NCBI RefSeq assembly: GCF_038562415.1
Contig: NZ_JBCFBA010000022.1
Coordinates: forward strand, 32,093-96,092
Reading direction: 5' to 3'
Source: Solidesulfovibrio sp.
GTDB lineage: Bacteria > Desulfobacterota > Desulfovibrionia > Desulfovibrionales > Desulfovibrionaceae
Length of the DNA: 64,000 nt
Part shown: positions 58,020-64,000 of the stretch, in pieces
How positions within the stretch are numbered: position 1 is the stretch's first letter
Layout of the letters: every line of letters begins with the position of its first letter
Program-made: the position numbers and the translations under genes
The notes under the pieces: model-generated
Told to the model about the DNA's origin: nothing
What the model saw: the letters and a program-made list of their open reading frames with translations, nothing else
The model's database searches: none

Positions 58020-59024
58020 CTATTTGGGCATCATGGATTTGGCCCGGGCGGCGAAGGCGGAGTCCGGATATTTGTCGATGACTTCCTTAAACGACAGCTT
58101 GGCCGCGCCGGTGTTGCCGAGTTTCATGAAGGCCACGCCGCGCTTGAACAGCGCATCGGCGTGCTTGGCGCTTTTGGGGTATTTCTCGATGACTTCCTGG
58201 TAGGACAGGGCGGCGTTGGCGAAATCCCCCAGCTGGAAATAGCATTCGCCCATCCAGAACAGGGCGTTGGGCATCAGCGAACTGGTCTTGAAGTTGCGGC
58301 CGAACTCCTGAAAAATACCCAGGGCTTCCTGGTATTGCTTGGCATTGAAGCTGGCCAGGCCCTTGGCGTAGACGGCGTCGGCCGGATTTTGGGCCGTGGT
58401 CGCCGGTGCGGCCGGCTGGGCGGCCGGGGCCGCCGGTTGGACCGCCGGTTGGGCCGCCGGCGCGGCGTAGCCGCCGGCGGGGGCATAGGGCGGGATCTCC
58501 GGCCCGTCGTCCGGGCCGGCGCCGCCGGGCGTGGCCTGGCCGGCATAGCCGGGTTGCCCCTGGCCGTACCCGGCCTGCCCCTGACCATAGCCGGTTTGGG
58601 GCTGGGCATAGCCGGTCTGGGGCTGGGCATAGCCGGCTTGCGGTTGGGCATAGCCGGCCTGCGCCTGGCCATAGCCCGCCTGGGCCTGGCCGTAGCCGGC
58701 CTGGGGGGCGGCGGGAGCGGCGGCGCCGCCCTGGTTGCCGAGGTCGATGGCCAGCTGGGAGGCCATGCGGTTGACGTTGCCTTCCAGGCGGGCCACCCGG
58801 CCGGCCAGTTCGGGGTCGTTCTTGTTGGCCGCGACCTGCTGGGAGAGTTCCTCGACCTTGGCGTTGATGCGGCGGACTTCGCCCTTGACGTTTTCCATCT
58901 CGGCCCACATGTCGGCCGGGGTATTGAGCGGGGCCGGCCCCTTGGGCGCCGGCGCGCATCCGCCGAGGACGGCCGCCGTCAGCGCGGCGGCCAGGAGCGT
59001 ATGGTGGCGATTGGGGGTCTTCAT
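58020..59024 (-). CDS. cpoB: CpoB/YbgF-like Tol-Pal-associated lipoprotein with heptad repeats
   Basis: 334 residues. Lipoprotein signal with lipobox VLGGC (C23), where E. coli CpoB has an ordinary signal. An N-terminal coiled coil (VKGEVRRINAKVEELSQQVAANK, VARLEGNVNRM) is followed by a Gly-Tyr-Gln repeat region (residues 109-162), a Pro/Ala-rich linker and C-terminal TPRs ending in YPDSAFAARAKSMMPK. The TPR and coiled-coil pattern match CpoB, which coordinates Tol and peptidoglycan synthesis at division. tol/pal genes are not adjacent. The ATG overlaps the upstream gene by 4 bases. Confidence 0.85.
   Translation of the reverse strand: MKTPNRHHTLLAAALTAAVLGGCAPAPKGPAPLNTPADMWAEMENVKGEVRRINAKVEELSQQVAANKNDPELAGRVARLEGNVNRMASQLAIDLGNQGGAAAPAAPQAGYGQAQAGYGQAQAGYAQPQAGYAQPQTGYAQPQTGYGQGQAGYGQGQPGYAGQATPGGAGPDDGPEIPPYAPAGGYAAPAAQPAVQPAAPAAQPAAPATTAQNPADAVYAKGLASFNAKQYQEALGIFQEFGRNFKTSSLMPNALFWMGECYFQLGDFANAALSYQEVIEKYPKSAKHADALFKRGVAFMKLGNTGAAKLSFKEVIDKYPDSAFAARAKSMMPK
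58539..58700 (-). repeat. 21-bp tandem repeats encoding Gly-Tyr-Gln heptads
   Basis: Seven full and one partial copy in frame: AGYGQAQ twice, AGYAQPQ twice, TGYAQPQ, TGYGQGQ, AGYGQGQ, PGYAG. Adjacent copies are near-identical at DNA level, as expected from slippage. Confidence 0.9.
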
Positions 59025-59254
59025 GACGGCTTGCGACCTCGTTTGCGTCCCCAGACCAGATAGGCCAGCCCTCCCAGCAGGGGCACGAAGATGGCCAGAA
59101 GGAACCAGAACATCCGTTCCAGGGGGGTTGGAAACTCGCGGTGGAAACTTTGCCATATCGCGATGTAATTGGGAAGGATCGCCAGGATCAAAACGCCGGC
59201 CAGCAAGGCGATCTGGCCGGTGGTCATGGACGGCAGTTCGGGCAGGATCGGCAT
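59021..59254 (-). CDS. Small PLDc_N-type membrane protein
   Basis: 77 residues. Two membrane segments (LLAGVLILAILPNYIAIW and MFWFLLAIFVPLLGGLAYLVWG) with a basic C-terminus, matching the phospholipase-D N-terminal (PLDc_N) two-helix module with no nuclease domain. SD GAGG lies 8 bases before ATG 59254. The stop overlaps the cpoB-like start. Confidence 0.8.
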   Translation of the reverse strand: MPILPELPSMTTGQIALLAGVLILAILPNYIAIWQSFHREFPTPLERMFWFLLAIFVPLLGGLAYLVWGRKRGRKPS

Positions 59255-59303
59255 GGGGAAAACCTCTGGGCGTGTTGCGCGCGCGATGGGCGGCCTGGTG
59301 TTG

Positions 59304-59335
59304 CGTCCCTCAAAAATACGATCGTATTTTTTAGG
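59304..59335. promoter_or_regulatory. AT-rich 32-bp inverted repeat, candidate operator
   Basis: TCCCT-c-AAAAATACGA followed directly by TCGTATTTTT-t-AGGGA. The inner 20 bases are a perfect palindrome; one mismatch separates it from the outer 5-bp arms. It sits in the AT-rich gap upstream of the PLDc_N gene and downstream of lspA. TACGATCGTA-type centres are common in TetR-family sites. It could also act as a terminator. Confidence 0.5.
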
Positions 59336-59398
59336 GAAAAATAATTATTTCGAGGTGTTGTACGTAAATAAGCATACGCCGTCTTCGCGGACGCGACA

Positions 59399-59890
59399 CT
59401 AGCCGTCACCCCGCGGGCGGCGCAGGCGGTAAAAGGCCACGAGCAGGGCCATGGAGCCGAGGAAAATGGCGATATCAGCCACGTTAAACGCCGGCCAGTG
59501 GTAGGTTTTCCAGTAGAAGTCCAGGAAATCCACGACCTCGCCGGTCCGGATGCGGTCGAAAAGGTTGCCGATGGCCCCGCCCAGGATGCCGCCGAGGCCG
59601 AGGATTAAAAGCGTGTCCGCGTCGCGGGCCATGCGCAGCAGGTGGGCGATGATCATCACCGCCAGGGCCGTGGCCGCGAAAAAGAAGTAGGTCTGCCACT
59701 GGATGTCGGAGCGGTTGAGAAAGCCGAAGGCCGCGCCGCGGTTGAGCACGTAGACGAGGTTGAAAAAGTCCGGGATCACCGGCCGGGTCGTGTAAAGGAC
59801 CATGGAATGCTGGATCCAGGCCTTGGTGGCCTGGTCCAGCACGATGATCACCAGGGCCAGGGGCAGGGCGATGCGGAAACTGCGTCGCAT
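59399..59890 (-). CDS. lspA: Lipoprotein signal peptidase
   Basis: 163 residues, four membrane segments. Catalytic aspartates D121 (GEVVDFLDF) and D139 (FNVADI) and the GGAIGNLFDRIRTG motif are visible. It cleaves the signal from prolipoproteins such as those encoded in this window. It starts 3 bases after ileS, the usual ileS-lspA pair. Confidence 0.96.
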   Translation of the reverse strand: MRRSFRIALPLALVIIVLDQATKAWIQHSMVLYTTRPVIPDFFNLVYVLNRGAAFGFLNRSDIQWQTYFFFAATALAVMIIAHLLRMARDADTLLILGLGGILGGAIGNLFDRIRTGEVVDFLDFYWKTYHWPAFNVADIAIFLGSMALLVAFYRLRRPRGDG

Positions 59891-59893
59891 GCC

Positions 59894-62719
59894 TTACCGT
59901 CCTTCCGCCGCGAGCACCGCGGCGCAGCGCGGGCACAGGTCCGGGTAGGCGGCCGCGGCGCCCAGGTCCTCGCTGTACAGCCAGCACCGGGCGCACTTGG
60001 CGCCCGGGGCCCGGGAAACGCCGACCGCGGCGCCGGCAATCCCCTCGCAGGGCACGGCCTCGGCCGGGGCGTCGGCGGCAGGCTTGAGTTCCACCTTGGA
60101 CACGATGAACACCTCGCGCAGATCCATGGCCAGGGCTTCGACGGCGGCCAGCGCGTCGTCCGGGAGATACAGCGTGACGGCCGTTTCCAGGGAATGGCCC
60201 ACCTCGCCGGCCTTGCGCCGGGGTTCGATGGCCCGGGTCACCTCGCCGCGAAGCGTCGCCACCAGGTCCAGCCGCTCCCGGGTCGCCTCGTCCAGGCGCC
60301 AGGCGGCGGCGTCAAGCGGCGCCAGGGCGAAGACCGATTCCCCGTCGCCGCGCTGGCAGGCCGGGGTGTGGCGGAAGACCTCCTCGGCGGTAAACGACAG
60401 GATGGGGGCCATCTGGCGCAGCAGTACGAGCAGGATGCGCCACAGGGCCGCCTGGGCCGAGCGGCGCTGCCGGCTGTCGGTCGCCTCGACGTAGAGGCGG
60501 TCCTTCAGGATATCGAGGTAGAAGGCCGACAGGTCGGTGACGCACAGGTTGTGCAGGGCGTGGAAGACCTTGTGGAACTCGTAGGCGGCGTAGGCCGCGT
60601 CCATGCGGGCGAGTGCCCTCGCGGCCGTGTCCAGGGCGTAGCGGTCCAGCGGCAGCATGTCGGCCGGGGCGACGTCGTGGGCGGCCGGGTCGAAGTCCGA
60701 GAGGTTGCCCAGCAGAAAGCGGCAGGTGTTGCGGATGCGGCGGTAGGCCTCGACCAGGCGCGAGAGGATCTCGTCGGAGATGCGGATGTCGTCGCGGTAG
60801 TCCACGGCGGCGGTCCACAGGCGCAGGATCTCGGCCCCGTGCCTGTCGATGATCTCCTGCGGTTCCATGCCGTTGCCGAGTGATTTCGACATCTTGCGGC
60901 CCTCGCCGTCCACCACGTAGCCGTGGGTGAGGACCTGGCGGTAGGGGGCGACGCCGCGCGTGCCAAGCGAAGCCAGAAGCGAGCTGTGAAACCAGCCCCG
61001 GTGCTGGTCCGAGCCCTCCAGGTACATGTCGGCCGGAAAGGCCAGCTCGGGGCGCTTTTCCAGCACCGCCGCGAAGCTCGTGCCGGAATCGAACCAAACG
61101 TCGAGGATGTCGGTCTCCTTGCGCCAGTGCGTGCCGCCGCAGGACGGGCAGGCAAGCCCTGCCGGCACGATGTCGGCCAGGTCCGCCTCGAACCAGTAGT
61201 CGCAGCCGCGTTCGTGGCCGGCGAATTTCTCGGCCACGGAGCGCATCCAGGCCGCGTCGTTGTAGGCCGTGTCGCAGGACTCGCACAGAAGGGCCAGGAT
61301 GGGCACGCCCCAGGTGCGCTGGCGCGAGATGCACCAGTCGGGCCGGCCGGCGATCATGTTGTGGATGCGTTCCTTGCCCCAGGCCGGAATCCATTCCACG
61401 TCGTGCTCGATGGCGCCAAGCGCCCGCTGGCGCAGGCCGTTCGCCTCCATGGAGATGAACCACTGGGTGGTGGCCCGGAAGATCACCGGCTCCTTGCAGC
61501 GCCAGCAGTGAGGGTAGGAATGCCTGATTTTGCGCTTGGCGAGCAGATGGCCGTTTTCCTCAAGTTTTTCGATGACTTTTGGGTTGGCTTCCCAGACGGT
61601 CAGGCCGGCGAAATAGGGGACCACGTCCAGGAACCGGCCGGCGTCGTCCAGGGGCGAGAGAATGTCGAGGCCATGGCGCACCCCGGTGTCGTAGTCCTCG
61701 CGGCCGTGGCCCGGGGCGGTGTGGACCAGGCCCGTACCGGCGTCGAGGGTGACGTAGTCGGCCGTGACGATGGGCGAGGGCCGGTCGTAGAAGGGATGGC
61801 GGGCGGTTAGCCCGGCCAGGGCCGATCCCGGGGCCACGGCCAGGACGGTGGCGTCGGGCCAGCCGAAAAGCTCGCGCAGGCCGTCCAGGAGTTCCTTGGC
61901 CAGGACGTACTGGCCGTCGCCGGCCGCGACCAGGGCGTAGTCGAAATCCGGGTGGGCGGCCACGGCCATGTTGTCCGGCAACGTCCAGGGCGTGGTGGTC
62001 CAGATGACGGCATACGTCTTCCCCGGATCGGCCATGGGGAAGACATCCTTGATTTTCGGGTCGGGCAGGGGGAAGCGCACGAAGACCGAGGGCGAGGTCT
62101 CGTCGGCGTATTCCACCTCGGCCTCGGCCAGGGCGGTCTTGCAGGACAGGCACCAGTGGATGGGCTTCTTGCCCCGGTAGACCGAGCCCCGCTCCACGAA
62201 ATCGCACAGGGCCAGGGCGGTGGCCGCCTCGTAGGACGGGCGCATGGTGAGGTAGGGGTCGTCCCAGTCGCCAAAAACGCCCAGGCGCTTGAATTCCTTG
62301 CGCTGGATGTCGACGAATTTCGTGGCGTAGTCGCGGCACAGGCGGCGCACGGTGATGGCGGGCAGGTTGGTCTTGCCCTTGGCTTTGAGTTCCTGGGAGA
62401 CCTTGTGCTCGATGGGCAGGCCGTGGCAGTCCCAGCCGGGCACGTAGGGGGCCTGGTTGCCGGCCATATGGCGCGACTTGACGATGATGTCCTTGAGGAT
62501 CTTGTTGAGGGCATGCCCCATGTGCAGGTGGCCGTTGGCGTAGGGCGGGCCGTCGTGGAGCACGTAGCGCACGGCGCCTTCGCGGGCGGCGACCATGCGC
62601 CGGTAGGTGTCGTTTTCGGCCCAGAATTTCAGGGTTTCCGGTTCCTTTTCCTTGAGGTTGGCCTTCATGGGAAAGGAGGTCTGGGGCAGTTTCAGGGTCT
62701 TTTTATAGTCGGTGCTCAT
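59894..62719 (-). CDS. ileS: Isoleucyl-tRNA synthetase
   Basis: 941 residues, bacterial type 1. The HIGH motif is HMGH in [19 protein letters not shown] occurs in [10 protein letters not shown]. The editing domain ([19 protein letters not shown]) and C-terminal zinc site (CARCW ... CPRC) are present. ATG 62719 (AGGA upstream) is preferred over an in-frame ATG at 62791. Confidence 0.96.
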   Translation of the reverse strand: MSTDYKKTLKLPQTSFPMKANLKEKEPETLKFWAENDTYRRMVAAREGAVRYVLHDGPPYANGHLHMGHALNKILKDIIVKSRHMAGNQAPYVPGWDCHGLPIEHKVSQELKAKGKTNLPAITVRRLCRDYATKFVDIQRKEFKRLGVFGDWDDPYLTMRPSYEAATALALCDFVERGSVYRGKKPIHWCLSCKTALAEAEVEYADETSPSVFVRFPLPDPKIKDVFPMADPGKTYAVIWTTTPWTLPDNMAVAAHPDFDYALVAAGDGQYVLAKELLDGLRELFGWPDATVLAVAPGSALAGLTARHPFYDRPSPIVTADYVTLDAGTGLVHTAPGHGREDYDTGVRHGLDILSPLDDAGRFLDVVPYFAGLTVWEANPKVIEKLEENGHLLAKRKIRHSYPHCWRCKEPVIFRATTQWFISMEANGLRQRALGAIEHDVEWIPAWGKERIHNMIAGRPDWCISRQRTWGVPILALLCESCDTAYNDAAWMRSVAEKFAGHERGCDYWFEADLADIVPAGLACPSCGGTHWRKETDILDVWFDSGTSFAAVLEKRPELAFPADMYLEGSDQHRGWFHSSLLASLGTRGVAPYRQVLTHGYVVDGEGRKMSKSLGNGMEPQEIIDRHGAEILRLWTAAVDYRDDIRISDEILSRLVEAYRRIRNTCRFLLGNLSDFDPAAHDVAPADMLPLDRYALDTAARALARMDAAYAAYEFHKVFHALHNLCVTDLSAFYLDILKDRLYVEATDSRQRRSAQAALWRILLVLLRQMAPILSFTAEEVFRHTPACQRGDGESVFALAPLDAAAWRLDEATRERLDLVATLRGEVTRAIEPRRKAGEVGHSLETAVTLYLPDDALAAVEALAMDLREVFIVSKVELKPAADAPAEAVPCEGIAGAAVGVSRAPGAKCARCWLYSEDLGAAAAYPDLCPRCAAVLAAEGR

Positions 62720-62775
62720 GGGATGGTCCTTGGGGCTTGCCGGGCGTGCGCGGATTGGTGCGACGCCGGAGAAAC

Positions 62776-62795
62776 CGCCTGTTTGAAACAAGGCG
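62776..62795 (-). terminator. Weak hairpin between the Na/Pi-like gene and ileS
   Basis: On the minus strand CGCCT-t-GTTT and AAACAGGCG pair around a short loop, followed by GTTTCTCC. It is 10 bases beyond the upstream stop. The structure is short, so the call is weak. Confidence 0.3.
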
Positions 62796-62804
62796 CCGGG
62801 GAAG

Positions 62805-63764
62805 TCAAGGAAGGGGAGGCGGGGGCGAGGGGGCGCAGGTCAGGACCGCCGCCCGGCTGCCCGTTTCCGCCAGGAACCGGCGCTGCTGGGTGGCCAGCGT
62901 GGCCAGCAGCCACAGGCAGCGTTCGTACAGGCCGGTCACCCGCATGACCTGCCAGCGGTCGGCCGGGGGCAGGTCGTGGGTTTCGCCCAGGTAGTGCTCG
63001 CGCAGCCGCTCCATGGCCGGGCTTTTGTCCGAGAGCAGCCGGGCCAGCGTGTCCCATTCCTCGGCCGCGGCACAGGTGAAGACCGCGCCGTACTGGAGGA
63101 GGATGGCCTCCAGGGCTTCCAGGAAGACGAAGCGCAGGCGGCGCATGGCTTGGGATTGGCACGGCGCGGCCAGCTCCTCCACGAACTGGCGCAGCGCGTC
63201 GCCGATGGCCCGCAGGAGTGCCTGGTTGTCCTGAAGCGCGGCCAGCACCGCCACGGTATGCTCGGCCAGGGGCTTGGCGACCATGTCGAGCAGGCAGTCG
63301 TCCAGCTTTTTGACCAGGTCGGCGATGGCGCCGGCCAGGGGCTTGACGTTGGGGCAGGAGGGCTTCTCGCTCTCCAGGACCAGGCGCACCGGCCGGTCGA
63401 AGGCGACGACGAGCCCGGAAAGGCCAAGCAAAAGCAGGATCAGGACGTTGATGTCGATGACGGCCACGAGCACCAGGCAGGAAACGCCGGCATCGGCCCC
63501 GATGAGCACGGGTAGGGCGGCGGCGGCGGTGGTCACGCCGGCGCCGATGAGGCTGGCCAGGATCAGCGAAATGCCGGAGGTGGACTGGAAGACGAAGCCC
63601 GAGGCGACGCCGAGCAGGGCGGCGGCGACCCGGCTTCGGGTGCAGTGGAGAAAAAGGTCGCGAAAGCGCCTTCCGGCGATTTTCTTGACGCCCTCGCCGG
63701 TCAGCCGCAGGCCGACGAAGAAAAGGCCCATGCCGCCGAGGAACGCGGCAATGACATGCCACAT
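62805..63764 (-). CDS. Half-length Na/Pi cotransporter-like protein with helical C-terminal domain
   Basis: 319 residues. Residues 1-125 match one repeat of the Na/Pi cotransporter (NptA/PhoU-linked) family: [27 protein letters not shown] and the FQSTSGIS motif. Normal members have two such repeats; only one is present. The rest (about 140-310) is a helical PhoU-like segment. It may form a transporter as a dimer or be a regulator. ATG 63764 gives the usual start of the family. Confidence 0.8.
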   Translation of the reverse strand: MWHVIAAFLGGMGLFFVGLRLTGEGVKKIAGRRFRDLFLHCTRSRVAAALLGVASGFVFQSTSGISLILASLIGAGVTTAAAALPVLIGADAGVSCLVLVAVIDINVLILLLLGLSGLVVAFDRPVRLVLESEKPSCPNVKPLAGAIADLVKKLDDCLLDMVAKPLAEHTVAVLAALQDNQALLRAIGDALRQFVEELAAPCQSQAMRRLRFVFLEALEAILLQYGAVFTCAAAEEWDTLARLLSDKSPAMERLREHYLGETHDLPPADRWQVMRVTGLYERCLWLLATLATQQRRFLAETGSRAAVLTCAPSPPPPLP

Positions 63765-63884
63765 GGGACGGCGTCCTTTCGTCCCGGTGCCGGCGCGGCC
63801 GGGTCGACGGGACGGGTGTCCCGGCCACATCCCGGGCCGCGTCGAAAAGACGCGCCGGGAGGCGCGGGCGCTACGGCAATCGCC

Positions 63885-64000
63885 TAGGCCGTGTCGACAT
63901 TCGTTTCAGTGAATGCTATAAATGCGCAACAGGGAGTTGCGCATGGAACGTCGCCACAGACTTCGAGACGACCAATGGGAAATCATCAAGGACGCTCTAC
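63885..64000 (+). mobile_element. Left end of an IS5-like insertion sequence (cut by window edge)
   Basis: From about 63885 (TAGGCCGTGTCGACATTCG) the sequence changes to AT-richer and then encodes the start of a transposase. The TAGGCCGTGTCGACATTC segment is a plausible terminal inverted repeat; its partner lies outside the window, so the exact end is unknown. Confidence 0.6.
63942..64000 (+). CDS. IS5-family transposase, N-terminal fragment (cut by window edge)
   Basis: From ATG 63942 the 19 visible residues are MERRHRLRDDQWEIIKDAL. The R-H-x-L-x-D-x-Q-W-x-x-I pattern is the standard start of IS5-family (and related) transposases. It runs off the right edge. A GGGAG SD lies about 8 bases before. 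Confidence 0.75.

Noticed and set aside
58539..58700. CRISPR-like periodic repeat
   Set aside because: The 21-bp units are contiguous, have no spacers and are in frame within a coding sequence.

Overview
The window is a GC-rich chromosomal stretch, densely packed, with short intergenic gaps and many start/stop overlaps. Gene content points to a sulfate-reducing deltaproteobacterium of the Desulfovibrio/Solidesulfovibrio type. This is inferred from a selenocysteine periplasmic formate dehydrogenase, a cytochrome c maturation operon with a Cys-type CcmE and no ccmG/ccmH, a NikKMLQO nickel importer with a GTGTTAC half-site upstream, and an NIL-ferredoxin. No rRNA, tRNA or CRISPR array was seen.

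Region by region: (1) 1-5.3 kb holds the end of moaA, a transposase-derived Zn-ribbon protein, a perfect 22-bp palindrome, and fdhA(Sec)-fdhB. (2) 5.3-9.6 kb is a three-gene sensory system: a periplasmic binding lipoprotein, a HAMP/PAS histidine kinase with a four-cysteine insert, and a receiver-STAS regulator. (3) 9.6-20 kb carries two small envelope proteins, ispG-proS, a 396-bp non-coding block of stacked inverted repeats, xseA-xseB-ispA-(Tat nitroreductase)-dxs, and a bacterial deoxyhypusine-synthase homologue. (4) 20-22.1 kb is a minus-strand cluster of three cereblon-like CULT-domain genes, each on its own, the most unusual part of the window. (5) 22.1-29.2 kb has a kinase-like/HAD/methyltransferase group, then proA, nadD, an AlgX/AlgJ-like protein and a CNNM/CorC-type protein. 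(6) 29.2-34.4 kb is ccmEFABCD plus a TPR protein. (7) 34.5-40.6 kb is a branched-chain amino acid ABC system with two tandem binding proteins. (8) 40.6-49.3 kb holds guaB-guaA, tatB, hisB-lipoprotein-hisA, a copper-chaperone-like protein, a secreted nuclease, and yajC-secD without secF. (9) 49.3-52.3 kb is an S9 peptidase and a predicted outer-membrane barrel. (10) 52.4-56.1 kb is the nickel importer. (11) 56.2-63.8 kb is minus-strand: cheZ, a PilZ-like protein, NIL-ferredoxin, cpoB-like protein, a PLDc_N protein, lspA-ileS and a half-length Na/Pi cotransporter. (12) The right edge enters the start of an IS5-like element.

How it fits together: MoaA supplies the molybdopterin that FdhA needs, the Tat protein serves FdhA and the exported nitroreductase, and the ccm operon supports the periplasmic c-type cytochromes that normally accept electrons from FdhAB in these organisms. 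Nickel uptake would feed [NiFe] hydrogenases. The isoprenoid genes (ispG, dxs, ispA) lie within one 8.5-kb stretch. Assignments rest on recognised motifs in the translated sequence; no database search was possible.
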